DNA of 64,000 nucleotides from Adiantum capillus-veneris (Eukaryota; Streptophyta; Polypodiopsida; Polypodiales; Pteridaceae), in assembly GCA_014529385.2 (NCBI GenBank), contig CM043950.1:73562435-73626434 (forward strand), given 5' to 3'. Below the pieces are notes generated by a model. It searched no databases, had not been told where the DNA came from, and saw only the letters and a list, made by a program, of their open reading frames with translations. Position numbers and translations under genes: made by a program. Shown here piece by piece: positions 41,595 through 53,944 of the stretch. Every line of letters begins with the position of its first letter. Positions within the stretch are counted from its first letter, which is position 1.

Positions 41595-42320
41595 ATGGAG
41601 AGCCAACGCCAAATGTCTGGATATCCTCTTTTCTTTGGAGAGCCCGGAGAGGATGCAGAATTATTTCTAGCGAATTTCAAGATGTCTTGCCGTATCAAGA
41701 GGATAGAAACTGATCAAGAACGTGTAGAAATGTTTGAGGTGGTCCTTAGGAAAGATGCTAGCACTTGGTTTGACTCTTTGCCTGAGGAAGTTAAAGGGAA
41801 TTACACGGAAGTTTTGAATCTTTTAAAGAAATACTTCTTTGATCCCCAAAACACTCAGAAATTATGGCAAGACATTGTTTCTCATAAGCAAAAAGACTTA
41901 GATGACTACTACTTGTACAAGCAAGAGTTCCTACGTCTTTGGGCTCTATGGATACAAAATGTTGCTAACCCTGGTGATGGTGCAGAATTTCTAAAGAAGG
42001 AGAGGTTCATAGCCGGACTCTTTCCTGACCTTAAGGTAAAAGTTGAGGCGGGTGCACCTGCTACCTTTGATGCAGCAGAAACTAGGGCTGCTGAGAAGTA
42101 TAGGAAACTCAAGTGCTTAAGGGGAGAGGTTCCAATAGAAGTTCTTAGACCCAAAGGTAAGTCACAAGCATCAACATCTAGGGAGCTTCCTGAGGTAACG
42201 GCTGAAGTGATTGAGAAGTTAAATGAATCTTTAAGCAGCCTGTCAATTCACCTTGCACAAGCTGTAGGTCCAAAGGGACAAGCAAAGAAGTCAGAAGAGA
42301 GAGAGAGAGCCACGAACTAG
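41595..42320 (+). CDS. Element G Gag core
   Basis: I chose the ATG of MESQRQMSGYP at 41595. The Gag core shows AELFLANFKMSCRIKRI, LRKDASTWFDSLPEEV, LLKKYFFDPQNTQKLW and FIAGLFPDLKVKV. The frame ends at TAG soon after a GA repeat (SEERERATN), while the zinc knuckle continues in another frame immediately beyond. Probably a GA-repeat length change; a programmed shift seems less likely. Gag forms the particle and packages RNA. Confidence 0.8.
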   Translation: MESQRQMSGYPLFFGEPGEDAELFLANFKMSCRIKRIETDQERVEMFEVVLRKDASTWFDSLPEEVKGNYTEVLNLLKKYFFDPQNTQKLWQDIVSHKQKDLDDYYLYKQEFLRLWALWIQNVANPGDGAEFLKKERFIAGLFPDLKVKVEAGAPATFDAAETRAAEKYRKLKCLRGEVPIEVLRPKGKSQASTSRELPEVTAEVIEKLNESLSSLSIHLAQAVGPKGQAKKSEERERATN

Positions 42321-42327
42321 GAGAGTC

Positions 42328-45282
42328 TTGCAATGTTGGAATTGCGGAGAGTCTGGACATGGGATGTATAATTGTCCTTGGCCCCGTGGAGAGCCAGGGA
42401 GACCTAACTTGAATTACCCAGTGATGAATGCAGGAGAAGGAGCTGGTCAACAACCAAGGCTTCTACAAAGGCCAAATGAACCAAGACCACCTCCACAAGG
42501 GGTAGAAAGAGTTCCACCTTTGCCAGATCCAAATGTGCATGTGTTAGAGGTGACAAACTCAAATGAGGTTGACATGGAAGCAAATGGCATTAAGCGTGGA
42601 CGAGGAAAAGGTAAAGAGAAAGAGGGTGTCCCATCACAGAGTGACCATGGACAAGGCAAGAAGGCAAAGGAGACCAAGGAAGCTAAGAGGACTCGACGTC
42701 GTATCAATCTCCAAGACTTCCCTCTTGGACATGGTATGGCTCCATACAACCTGTTGGAAGACATGCGAGGTAAGGGTCCTGATATCTCATGGCCTCAGTT
42801 TCTTGCATTATGCCCACAAGTGAGGAGGGATTTAACAAAGGTAGTTAGCACTAGGAGAAAGATAAAAGAGATGTTTCCTGTTGTAAAAATTACACATGCT
42901 GAAATGAACGAGGATATTACACCTGTGCTAGATTGTTACATAAAAGGAAGATTGGTTAGGAAAGGTCTAGTGGATGGGGGTGCACAAATTTGCATCATGA
43001 CAGAAGGGCTCATGCAAAGACTAGGCATGCACATCCATGAGACACCTGAAATCAAAGTGAAAATGGCAAACAATAGCAAGGCTAGGTGCGTAGGCATTTG
43101 TAAAAATGTTTTTGTGGAGGCCTTTGGCATTAAGAAGGCAGTGGATTTCTATGTCATGTCTACCAAGGGAAATGGTTACCCATTTATCCTAGGAAGACCA
43201 TGGCTAATAAAAATGCGAGCTTTGCAGGATTGGGAGAGTGGAAAGCTAATTTGCAGGAATGACAATCACAAGAAGGTTGTCTTTGACATGAAGGAGCAAC
43301 GCCAAGAGGAGCTCCATGAAGAATCATCTCGAAGTGAGACGGAAGAAGATTGGACTGAAAACACTTCAAAAGAAGAAAGTAGAGGCAGCATTACTGAAGA
43401 GGAGTCCTCCATTGAAGTCATGGGGGTAAGGTTTAAGCCAAACAACCAGGAGACCTCTTCTCGAGGTTTGGAAGAGGTAGGTTTCCAAGAGAACCAAAAG
43501 GTGGAAGATGAAGGAATGTTAGAAGGTATGTTGTCTACAACACTTACAAAGGATGAAAGAGAGGAGTTCAAATGTGTGCTAAGGAAATTTCCGAGGCTTT
43601 TTGCTAAAGACTACACCGATGTGCGTGGAGTAGATGTTGTTCAACACAAGATTGAGTTGAAGCCAGAGGCCACACCTAAGGCTCAAAAGCTACGAAGGCT
43701 AGGAGTCATTAAGGAGCAGGCTCTACTCAAGGAGGTAAGAAAGCTTCTAGCAGCACGTTTCATTTATCCAGTGGAGAATTCAGAGTGGGTCTCTCCTGTT
43801 TTTGTCACTCCTAAGAAAAATGGCAAGTGGAGGGTGTGTGTGGATTATCGTCCCCTCAATGAGGCAACAAAAAGAGATCACTTTCCCCTCCCATTCCAGG
43901 ATGAGATACTAAATGAGGTAGCTGGTCATGAGAAGTACACTGTGTGCGATGGTTACTCAGGTTACTTTCAAATAGGGATTGTATTGGAGGATCAATTGAA
44001 AACAACCTTTATCACTCCTTGGGGTTGTTATGCTTTTAGAGTCATGCCATTTGGTCTGACAAATGCTCCTGCAACATTCCAACGTTTCATGAATATGGTG
44101 TTTCAAGCATTTTTTGGAAAGTCAATTAGGGTGTTCATTGATCATTTCTGTATTTATAGCTCAAAATCATTGCATCTACAAAGGGTAGAAGAAGGTTTAA
44201 AGAAGCTCTACGACATGGGAGGTCAACTCAACCCCCATAAGTGCCATATAGGTGAGGATGAAGTAATCTTGCTTGGTCATAAAGTTTCTTACAAAGGCAT
44301 TGAAGTGGATCCTTCAAAGGCAAAGGCTCTTATTGAGCTACCATCACCCAAGAGTCTTAAGGAGGTCATCTCATTCATTCAAAAGGTGAAGTATATGTCA
44401 CGCTTCATTCACTTAGCCTCGGAGTTGCTTCATCCTTTGCAAAAGTTGACACAACAAGTAGAATTTGCATGGTCTGATGAGCTTGAAGAGTATTTTTGTA
44501 ACATTAAATTCATTTTGTCAGAGCTACCAACACTCATGCCTCCTTGTTGGGAGTACACATTCTTTGTTAGCTCTAGTGTTGGAAGGGAAACAATTGGTGC
44601 TGTGTTGCTACAACAAGATCCCCACAGTACAAGGATGCGACCCATCTACTTTGCTAGTAGGGTCATGAATGCTTTGGAGAGAGACTACACAGAAGCAGAA
44701 CTCATGATGCTTTCTCTCATGTTTGCGGTGAGAAAGTTTAGATCCTACCTACTACCAAAACCTTTTGTAATTCTCACTGCAGAAAATTTGTTCCCTTGGG
44801 TGTCATCTCAAATGAATCTTAGTACTAGGATCTCAAAGTGGATTATGGAGTTGCAAGAGTTTCAATACTCTTTGAAGGTAGAAGATAGTGTGCGTGCACA
44901 ATTGGCAGGGATTCTCACTTATAGGGTACATGAGAAAGAAATTAAGGTGCCTCAAGTAAAGACCCTACCATTGCCACCACCAAAAAGTATTCCCAATGAT
45001 TTTACCTTGTTCTTTGATGGAGCTTTTCGACGAGCCACAGGAAAAGTAGGGGGAGGGCTAGTGTTGCTCAACCCAAGTGGAGAGGTGGTCATGAAAGAGA
45101 AGTTCAATCTACCAAGTTCAGCTAGCAACAATGAAGCAGAATACGACACACTAATTCATGGTTTGAAGATGTGCATTGGCCAAGGGATACAACGCCTCAT
45201 GGTAAAGGGAGATGCTAGTGTTGCTCAACCCAAGTGGAGAGGTGGTCATGAAAGAGAAGTTCAATCTACCAAGTTCAGCTAG
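42328..45282 (+). pseudogene. Element G zinc knuckle, protease, reverse transcriptase, RNase H (broken)
   Basis: Begins with CWNCGESGHGMYNC, a CX2CX4HX4C knuckle that belongs to Gag. A basic region follows, then a retropepsin-like domain (LVDGGAQICIM, ILGRPWLIKM), then reverse transcriptase (SEWVSPVFVTPKKNGK, RPLNEATKRDHFPLPF, YSGYFQIGI, PFGLTNAPATFQRF). The catalytic box is FIDHFC; the second Asp codon is CAT (44143-44145), which should abolish activity. A vestigial RT-linked RNase H (FFVSSSVGRETIGAVLLQ) and the start of the second RNase H (LFFDGAFRRATGK) follow. The frame is lost in the 157-bp duplication. Confidence 0.85.
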
Positions 45283-45370
45283 CAACAATGAAGCAGAATA
45301 CAACACACTAATTCATGGTTTGAAGATGTGCATTGGCCAAGGGATACAACGCCTCATGGTAAAGGGAGAT
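45057..45370 (+). repeat. 157-bp tandem duplication in element G RNase H
   Basis: Segment 45057-45213 is repeated at 45214-45370 almost without change (for example GACACACTAATTC against AACACACTAATTC). Because 157 is not a multiple of three it shifts the frame. The duplication joint is GATGCTAGTG. Confidence 0.9.
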
Positions 45371-46471
45371 GCACTTCTCATTGTTAAACAGATTTTAGGC
45401 ATTTGGGCATGCAAGAGTGAAAGCTTATGGAAAAAAGTTCATGCCATTCGTAGATTGTTTAATCAATTTGAAGAAGTGCAACTATATCATATTCCTAGGA
45501 AACAGAATAAATATGCCGATTTACTTGCACAGCAAGTAGTTACATGTGTTGAGAAAGAAGTGCAGGTCATCATGGTGGCAGCAAGTGTCAAGCAACCGAG
45601 ATACCAGGGATTGGAGTCATTGACTCCCATTATTAGCTACATTTTGGAGGGCGAGTTTCCACAAGACTTCACGAAGGCTCAGAAGAGGAGACTCATGAAG
45701 AAGGCAAGCGCATATCTCTTCCTAGAAGGATCCCTCTATCAAAGAGGGAAGGATCAAGTGTGCAGAAGAGTACCAACTATCGAGGAAATTCCAGCCATTC
45801 TAAAAGGTTTGCATGAAGAAGCATGTGGTGGTCATTTTGCCCAAGAATTAACTGTGAAGAAGATTTTGCTTGCGGGGTATGTTTGGCCAAGTCTGCATGT
45901 GGATGTCCAACATTGGTGTAAAAGTTGTCACAATTGTCAGGTAAATGGGAATAGAAGATTGGTTTATGGTCCAAGGCAAATCGTGCTTGCAAATGGACCC
46001 TTTGAAAAGTGGGGCATTGATGCTATGGGTCCTCTGCCTAGGACAAAAAATGGTAAACTCTACATTCTAGCGGCTGTAGACTATATGACTAGGTGGGTGG
46101 AAGCACAGAGTGTGGCAAAGGTAAATGAGAAGACAGTGAGCAAATTCGTCTACACTCACATTTGTTGTAGATTTGGCACACCTTTGGAGATTGTTTCTGA
46201 TAATGGTCCAGGGTTTAGAAAGGGATTGCTCACAGAAGTCTATGAAGAACTTCACATTCTACATCGTCATAGTACACCCTACTATCCCCAATCAAATGGT
46301 TTGGTAGAAAAAGCTAATGGTGTCATTGCAGGCAGAAAAACAAGACAAAGTTGTGGGATGACTTCTTGGATGGTGCCTTGTGGGCATATCGAACCACATA
46401 TAGGGAAGCCACGGAGTTCACACCATTTCACTTGGTCTATGGTCAAGAGGCTTTACAGCCAATTGAACTAA
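45212..46471 (+). pseudogene. Element G RNase H end and integrase first part
   Basis: After the duplication the RNase H resumes (NNEAEYNTL, VKGDALLIVKQ, HIPRKQNKYADLL). The integrase finger follows (H-EEACGGH, WCKSCHNCQ), then the DDE core: WGIDAMGPLPR, DYMTRWVEA, FGTPLEIVSDNGPGF and SNGLVEKANG with the catalytic Glu. A frameshift follows at GVIAGRKTRQ, after which this frame is meaningless. Confidence 0.8.
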
Positions 46472-47013
46472 ACATTCCAACAATGCGACTTCATGGCAAA
46501 TCAGCACAAGATGATCAAGAAGCATGGATGGATTGACTTCTTACCTTAGCTGAGCTTGAGTGGAAAAGAGAAGCAGCATACGAGTGCTACAAGAGGAAAG
46601 CTACGCAGGCGAAGGAGAAGCTTGACAAGAAACTAAAGGAAAAAGGCATCAATGAAGGAGATCTGGTGCTAAGGTATGACAATCGACTCGATAATCGTTT
46701 TGATGCCAAGTTTGAAACTAGATGGCAAGGGCCATACATAGTCAAGAAGGTTTTCAATTCAAGTTACTATCAGCTTATGGACTCGAATGGTAAAGAGCAC
46801 TCTAGGAAGGTAAACGGCTATCGCTTGAAGCCTTACTTGAGTCGCCTTCTACCAAAGGATCTACCAGAGCAAAAGGCAACTATCCCATGTAAGTATTGTT
46901 CCATGAAGCATGAGTGTAACACAAACCAAAATTCCAAGGGGCCAAACAATGAAGATCTTGTCAAGGACTCTGAAGCACTCTCTTTGGAAAAGATGCTCTA
47001 TGATGGTACATGA
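46351..47013 (+). pseudogene. Element G integrase C-terminal part
   Basis: Picks up the integrase in the next frame (DDFLDGALWAYRTTYREAT, FHLVYGQEALQPIE), hits TGA at 46534-46536, then continues in the same frame with LDKKLKEKGINEGDLVLR, the WQGPYIVKKVF block and a 50-residue tail to TGA at 47011. F and D have the same blocks uninterrupted. Confidence 0.75.
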
Positions 47014-47027
47014 ATATACCATTATCC

Positions 47028-47041
47028 AGGGGGAGGGCAAA
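47028..47041 (+). promoter_or_regulatory. Element G polypurine tract
   Basis: AGGGGGAGGGCAAA directly before the TG of the 3' LTR, 15 bases after the last stop codon. Confidence 0.8.
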
Positions 47042-49416
47042 TGATAGCCGTTTTTAGGCTCTTTGTAATTGCCACAGTGAGTTACCTCACCCTACCAAAA
47101 TCACCCAAACACTGTGTCTATCCCTACCATTTCACTGTACATAGGCGTGTGTGAGTCACGAGACTTTTCCCATATCTTCTTAAAAAACGCTCAATTAGCT
47201 AGTCATTGGGCTAGTTGAGCCAAAAAAATAAAAAATATAAAAAGTATAAGTATATTATGGCCCATGCGTATGTAAATATTTCTTTGTATATAGAGCTTAA
47301 ATAAAAGATTTTTTCATAATTATTTTGGTATTTATTTAAATATTTCTACCTAGGTGTGTGTTATTTATGCTCTCTACATTGCCTCACCATTACCACAATT
47401 TTTCTTACCATTTTTCATACTCTTTATTCCATATAGAAATATTTTCATGTAAGCTTCTCTTATATTTGGTGTAACTCCACCCCAACAAAAATCCAAAAAA
47501 ACTAGTTTTATTTATGTGTATATTTTTTCACTATTGTGATTTTTCCCTTCCTACATCTATTTTGTTTTTTTCTAAAAAATTAGAACACCAAAAATATTTA
47601 TCTTTTTATGGTAGCCTCATAATGAGAGAGATTTCTTTTGACCCCTTTATATTTTTTCCACTTATATTATTTATATTTGACATGTACATATTTTTTAGAC
47701 CCCTCAATATTTGATTTTATTAGTTGTACTATTCACTTATATCCTAATCTCAACAATATTCTCAATTATAGACCTACCAAATAAGGTCAAGGGTAGGTGG
47801 CATGCATACATGCACTATGGATGGCTCACTCTTGGAGGTATTCAAAAGAATCATCCAAAGAAGGACCCCACAAGGACCTTGTGCAGTGGAAAAAAACGGT
47901 CGGTTTTGCTGAATTTTTAAAGTTCACATGCTCTCCGAATTTGAAAAGGTGATACAAACAAAAGTTGTAGCTCGTGGGCTGAACTTTTGCCTCAAAGTTT
48001 TTCATATTTTTTTGAGCTAGGAGCTGTGAGCTATGATTTGATTAGTCGAACCCAGTTTTCCCATGCTATGCAGCCACACTCTCTCTTCCACTTTATCATT
48101 TTCCTCTTTCACACACACTTCTCCACTCATTATCCCCACCTCTCTCACCACTCCTCTCTGCACCCTACTCACCTTCTCCTCAACCTTGAAGAATAAGAGA
48201 AACCATGGTGAACTCATACCTCCCACACACAATTCCATTCCAAAATTGACCACCTAGTCTCATTTTTCCTCCTCCAATTTACCCATATCTATCAAAAAAA
48301 CCACAAAATTCAGCCTCTTCTCCTAAAAGACAGCATCATGGTGGTTGATTACTCAACTTCAATTACCTTGTCTCTCAAGGAAGGCCAAGAGTGGAGAAAA
48401 AATGTAGCGTCAAAGCTAGTGGAGCGTCAACACGCGTCAAAATTGGCCATACTCAAGACACTTGGAGCATCAACCTTGTAAGAAATCCACCTTTTCTTAC
48501 CTCTTAAGAGTTTCTCTTCCTTATTTGTATCCTACATGGATACTCCCATTGTAAATATCCAATTCCATTTGTAAATTAATACTAACTCTACTAACACTAA
48601 CCCACTATGAAAAGTCCTATCACCTCCATTTCTCTCCTCTCTCTTTCCCCACCAACTTCTTGATAATTCCAAGCAAAAGAAATTAGATAAATTGCTGAAA
48701 ATCTAACCCAACCATGGTTAGAGGAGTAACCCTAGCCTTCAAAATTGCTATAAAAGGAGGGTGTAGCTAGCACAAAAGGAGAGAGCCATAAGCAAGAGCA
48801 CTATGCTATAGCTTGAGAAGCCAAGCTCAACCTCTCTAGAAGGAGCTCTTGAGTGGAAGCTCATTGTCTTATGCATGTACATGTGTTGTAATAGGGGATT
48901 AGCAAGGGAACTCTATGCCATTGTAAGAGAGAGAGTGATCATTCAATTGAGAGTACGAAATCTATCATTTCTCCTACTAGTGTAAGCCCAACATTTGCTG
49001 AATCAAGTAGGGTGGATTTGGATTAAGCTTGGATACTTTGTCTCCCTTCCAACGTGAAGTAATGGACAACAATGATGCGTAAGTGTCTTGGTGTTTTTTG
49101 TTAAGTTCTTGATAGCTTGTCTCTGGTGTTGTCATCAATCTAGCCATAGATCCCACATACTCTAAGAGGGCGACAGGGTGGAGAGGACTCCCCTGGCTTT
49201 AAGACAGTGATTGGGGTGGCTTTTCTTGTGATGTGTTGTGGTGAAATTTACGCAAGCTATGTTGAACACATACTAATCTCACTTTGATTTGTCATGACAG
49301 ATTTGTAAGAAGGTATTAATGCAACAAGCACCCCCTCCCCCTTTCTCTCTCTTTCTTACATGTATATATTTATGTTTGCTTGATCATTAACGATACACTT
49401 CAAAGCAACCCGAGCA

Positions 49417-49458
<42 letters not shown>

Positions 49459-49717
49459 TTTTAGTGTGTGAGAATGTTCCATTGGTGTTAGGGTTAGTGT
49501 AAATTCCTTGCTTGTTTGTGGGTTGCTCTAACGATTCTCCTCTTTTGCGTCCTAGTTCGCTCTTAAACTAGGTGGTGCCGCTTGTGTAGTTGGGATTTGG
49601 CTGTGGGTTTATTGTTTTGGTTTGTGTTGTGTTGTGCCCCAGCCCCATTGAGCAGCACGGGAGCCTTGAAGGGTGTCTAGAGGTTGCTCTTCTTGTTGCC
49701 CGCCCCGGACCGCTTCA
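47042..49717 (+). mobile_element. Element G 3' LTR (2676 bp)
   Basis: Same ends as the 5' LTR. Its last 1254 bases (from 48464) were later copied into 51289-52536. Confidence 0.9.
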
Positions 49718-51097
49718 ATGGCATCAAAAAATATGGAAAAACACATAGAAACTAAGCTTAGGGACCTTATGTAGCGCATATATATACACAAGACATCAGC
49801 TTAATAATACAACGGCATCTGATCATACATAACAAGGATATAGAGAAGCAAGCCAAGGATGGCATAATCCCTTGTCAAAAACAATCAACCCAGCAAGTAG
49901 GTATGATCCTACTAGCAACACATCAATACCTTAGAGAATAATGGCGAGGATGGTGGCCATGAAGCATGAGAGAAGACTCCTTATTTAGGTTTTAGGGCTA
50001 GTAATGTAGCATACTAGAGGGAGAGAGAGAGAGAGGGAGAGAGAGTAGAGCTCCATCCATAGCTCCTCGTTGTGAGCAATGTCGTTATAGCTTCGCTGCT
50101 TGGTGAAGTGGGTGAAGTGTTGGTTTTGAGTGAGAGAAGGCCTCCTTATATAGGTTTCTGAGAGGGTTTAGGATTAGAGATAAACATGCTTAAATCCGCT
50201 GATTGGGGTTACTTTTTGCTTAGGGTGGTCAACAGATTGAGGTCACCTGATATGTCACCATCAAGATATTCTCTAGAGTGATGTGAGAGGGGAGGGTAAA
50301 TGCTGATTTTTCTGATTGTGACACATGGGGATAAGGCCTTGACCAGAATTTAAGAGCAGGTAAGGTGGCTGTTGAAACTGGAGGTTCTGCACATGTCAGG
50401 GGGGGACCTGCGAGGGGGAGGTGGCAGCTCGGTCCTCCTGAATATCAAATTCTGAAAAAATCCTCAACCATGGCTTCTTTTGACATGTGCTCTTTGAAAA
50501 AATCAGCATGTCTCTTTTCAACTCAAAAGTCTTTATCCTTGTTGACTCACCTTTACCATAAGATTTTCCCCTTTTCTCCTCCTGTAACTGCATTGTTGAT
50601 GCCCAATCACTGCTTCTAGTAACAGTGAACTGTTACCTACCAAATACTTATGGTGTAGTAAAAAATATTTACCATGGGTAAAAAAAGTTAATGTAGGTAA
50701 AAAGTGATTTGTATTTACCATGTAGGTGAAAAATATTTACTGTAGGTAAAAAACATTTACTGTAGGTAAAAAATATTTACCGTAGTAAAAAATATTTACT
50801 GTCGGTAAAAAAGTGAAAACGGAGTATGCTGTGCTGTGAGTCCACACGAACATCCTCGTGTAAATTTCACTAGAAATTCACACTTAGAATAGGCTATTCT
50901 GTAAGATATAGGGTGTAGGCATGCATAAGAGTTCGTTCCCACATATCTTCTATCCATGGCACTTTTGACTCTTTGGTGCTTGTGAAGTAGATTTTTCTTC
51001 TCTTTCGAGATCCCTTGGACTAGAGTATCCTCATCTCCCCAACAACTGACTGTGCCTTTATTGCATCTTCAGAAGGGGTCCTAAAAACCATGCATCA
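49718..51097 (-). mobile_element. Element F 3' LTR, proximal part, duplicated copy 1
   Basis: On minus the LTR starts TGATGCATGG at 51097 and runs to G at 49718. Polypurine tract AAGGGGGAGGGCTATA at 51098-51113 precedes it. TATA box rc of 50146-50152. It continues at 38262. Confidence 0.8.
50665..50813 (-). repeat. U3 repeat array in F LTR (about seven units)
   Basis: Seven degenerate units of 18-24 bp around TATTTAC-TGTAGGTAAAAA. The same array occurs at 53487-53644 (seven units) and in the 5' LTR at 61902-62010 (five units). Position 285-430 bases into the LTR, upstream of the TATA box, fits an enhancer-type repeat. Confidence 0.75.
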
Positions 51098-51288
51098 TAT
51101 AGCCCTCCCCCTTAAGCTAGAGGTATTTGATGCCTCTAGCTGTAGGTTGTGCTACAATAGGGTTCTCTTGAATACTTACCCACCTGGTACCAATTGAATT
51201 TGCCATGTTACTGCTTTCTTGGCTGATGCACACTGTTTAGTCCTTTCTGATGAATAATTGTATCCATCCAGTAGCTTGTATCCATCCA
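51098..51288 (-). other. Duplicated 3' end of element F internal region
   Basis: Copy of 53929-54101: polypurine tract and non-coding 3' end, no gene. Confidence 0.7.
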
Positions 51289-52241
51289 GGAGCATCAACC
51301 TTGTAAGAAATCCACCTTTTCTTACCTCTTAAGAGTTTCTCTTCCTTATTTGTATCCTACATGGATACTCCCATTGTAAATATCCAATTCCATTTGTAAA
51401 TTAATACTAACTCTACTAACACTAACCCACTATGAAAAGTCCTATCACCTCCATTTCTCTCCTCTCTCTTTCCCCACCAACTTCTTGATAATTCCAAGCA
51501 AAAGAAATTAGATAAATTGCTGAAAATCTAACCCAACCATGGTTAGAGGAGTAACCCTAGCCTTCAAAATTGCTATAAAAGGAGGGTGTAGCTAGCACAA
51601 AAGGAGAGAGCCATAACCTAGAGCACTATGCTATAGCTTGAGAAGCCAAGCTCAACCTCTCTAGAAGGAGCTCTTGAGTGGAAGCTCATTGTCTTATGCA
51701 TGTACATGTGTTGTAATAGGGGATTAGCAAGGGAACTCTATGCCATTGTAAGAGAGAGAGTGATCATTCAATTGAGAGTACGAAATCTATCATTTCTCCT
51801 ACTAGTGTAAGCCCAACATTTGCTGAATCAAGTAGGGTGGATTTGGACTAAGCTTGGATACTTTGTCTCCCTTCCAACGTGAAGTAATGGACAACAATGA
51901 TGCGTAAGTGTCTTGGTGTTTTTTGTTAAGTTCTTGATAGCTTGTCTCTGGTGTTGTCATCAATCTAGCCATAAATCCCACATACTCTAAGAGGGCGACA
52001 GGGTGGAGAGGACTCCCCTGGCTTTAAGACAGTGATTGGGGTGGCTTTTCTTGTGATGTGTTGTGGTGAAATTTACGCAAGCTATGTTGAACACATACTA
52101 ATCTCACTTTGATTTGTCATGACAGATTTGTAAGAAGGTATTAATGCAACAAGCACCCCCTCCCCCTTTCTCTCTCTTTCTTACATGTATATATTTATGT
52201 TTGCTTGATCATTAACGATACACTTCAAAGCAGCCCGAGCA

Positions 52242-52277
<36 letters not shown>

Positions 52278-52536
52278 TTTTAGTGTGTGAGAATGTTCCA
52301 TTGGTGTTAGGGTTAGTGTAAATTCCTTGCTTGTTTGTGGGTTGCTCTAACGATTCTCCTCTTTTGCGTCCTAGTTCGCTCTTAAACTAGGTGGTGCCGC
52401 TTGTGTAGTTGGGATTTGGCTGTGGGTTTATTGTTTTGGTTTGTGTTGTGTTGTGCCCCAGCCCCATTGAGCAGCACGGGAGCCTTGAAGGGTGTCTAGA
52501 GGTTGCTCTTCTTGTTGCCCGCCCCAGACCGCTTCA
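51289..52536 (+). mobile_element. Element G LTR 3' fragment, duplicated
   Basis: Corresponds to 48464-49717 including the TATA box and a short CT run (about 52243-52274). It ends at the same CCGCTTCA followed by ATGG. Confidence 0.85.
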
Positions 52537-53928
52537 ATGGCATCAAAACATATGGAAAAACACATAGAAACGAAGCTTAGGGACCTTATGTAGCGCATAT
52601 ATATACACAAGACATCAGCTTAATAATACAACGGCATCTGATCATACATAACAAGGATATAGAGAAGCAAGCCAAGGATGGCATAATCCCTTGTCAAAAA
52701 CAATCAACCCAGCAAGTAGGTATGATCCTACTAGCAACACATCAATACCTTAGAGAATGATGGCGAGGATGGTGGCCATGAAGCATGAGAGAAGACTCCT
52801 TATTTAGGTTTTAGGGCTAGTAATGTAGCATAATAGAGGGAGAGAGAGAGAGGGAGAGAGAGAGAGAGGGAGAGAGAGTAGAGCTCCATCCATAGCTCCT
52901 CGTTGTGAGCAATGTCGTTATAGCTTCGCTGCTTGGTGAAGTGGGTGAAGTGTTGGTTTTGAGTGAGAGAAGGCCTCCTTATATAGGTTTCTGAGAGGGT
53001 TTAGGATTAGAGATAAACATGCTTAAATCCGCTGATTGGGGTTACTTTTTGCTTAGGGTGGTCAACAAATTGAGGTTACCTGATATGCCACCATCAAGAT
53101 ATTCTCTAGAGTGATGTGAGAGGGGAGGGTAAATGCTGATTTTTCTGATTGTGACACATGGGGATAAGGCCTTGACCAGAATTTAAGAGCAGGTAAGGTG
53201 GCTGTTGAAACTGGAGGTTCTGCACATGTCAGGGGGGACCTGCGAGGGGGAGGTGGCAGCTCGGTCCTCCTGAATATCAAATTCTGAAAAAATCCTCAAC
53301 CATGGCTTCTTTTGACATGTGCTCTTTGAAAAAATCAGCATGTCTCTTTTCAACTCAAAAGTCTTTATCCTTGTTGACTCACCTTTACCATAAGATTTTC
53401 CCCTTTTATCCTCCTGTAACTGCATTGTTGATGCCCAATCACTGCTTCTAGTAACAGTGAACTGTTACCTACCAAATACTTATGGTGTAGTAAAAAATAT
53501 TTACCATGGGTAAAAAAAGTTAATGTAGGTAAAAAGTGATTTGTATTTACCATGTAGGTGAAAAATATTTACTGTAGGTAAAAAACATTTACTGTAGGTA
53601 AAAATATTTACCGTAGTAAAAAATATTTACTGTCGGTAAAAAAGTGAAAACGGAGTATGCTGTGCTGTGAGTCCACACGAACATCCTCGTGTAAATTTCA
53701 CTAGAAATTCACACTTAGAATAGGCTATTCTGTAAGATATAGGGTGTAGGCATGCATAAGAGCTCGTTCCCACATATCTTCTATCCATGGCACTTTTGAC
53801 TCTTTGGTGCTTGTGAAGTAGATTTTTCTTCTCTTTCGAGATCCCTTGGACTAGAGTATCCTCATCTCCCCAACAACTGACTGTTCCTTTATTGCATCTT
53901 CAGAAGGGGTCCTAAAAACCATGCATCA
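52537..53928 (-). mobile_element. Element F 3' LTR, proximal part, copy 2 (adjoins F)
   Basis: Same content as 49718-51097 and directly joined to the F internal region. Starts TGATGCATGG on minus at 53928. TATA box rc of 52979-52985. Confidence 0.8.
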
Positions 53929-53944
53929 TATAGCCCTCCCCCTT
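53929..53944 (-). promoter_or_regulatory. Element F polypurine tract
   Basis: AAGGGGGAGGGCTATA on minus immediately before the LTR start; a second copy lies at 51098-51113. Confidence 0.75.

Larger units (their letters stand above)
38263..49717 (+). mobile_element. Element G: full-length Ty3/gypsy (Tat-type) with 2.7-kb LTRs
   Basis: Complete but defective: 5' LTR 38263-40981, primer-binding site, two small leader ORFs, gag, pol, polypurine tract 47028-47041, 3' LTR 47042-49717, ATGG duplication. The LTRs are highly similar, differing by scattered substitutions and the length of a CT microsatellite, so insertion is fairly recent. Lesions: a frame change at a GA run between gag and pol, His for the second catalytic Asp of the reverse transcriptase, a 157-bp tandem duplication in RNase H, and a frameshift and a stop in integrase. 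Confidence 0.9.

Noticed and set aside
42290-42330. Programmed frameshift between G gag and pol
   Set aside because: The shift lies at a GA dinucleotide run, where length mutation is likely; no slippery site with downstream structure is apparent, and F reads gag into protease in one frame apart from nonsense codons.
50665-50813. CRISPR-like repeat array
   Set aside because: Units are degenerate, without unique spacers, and sit in a retrotransposon LTR of a plant.
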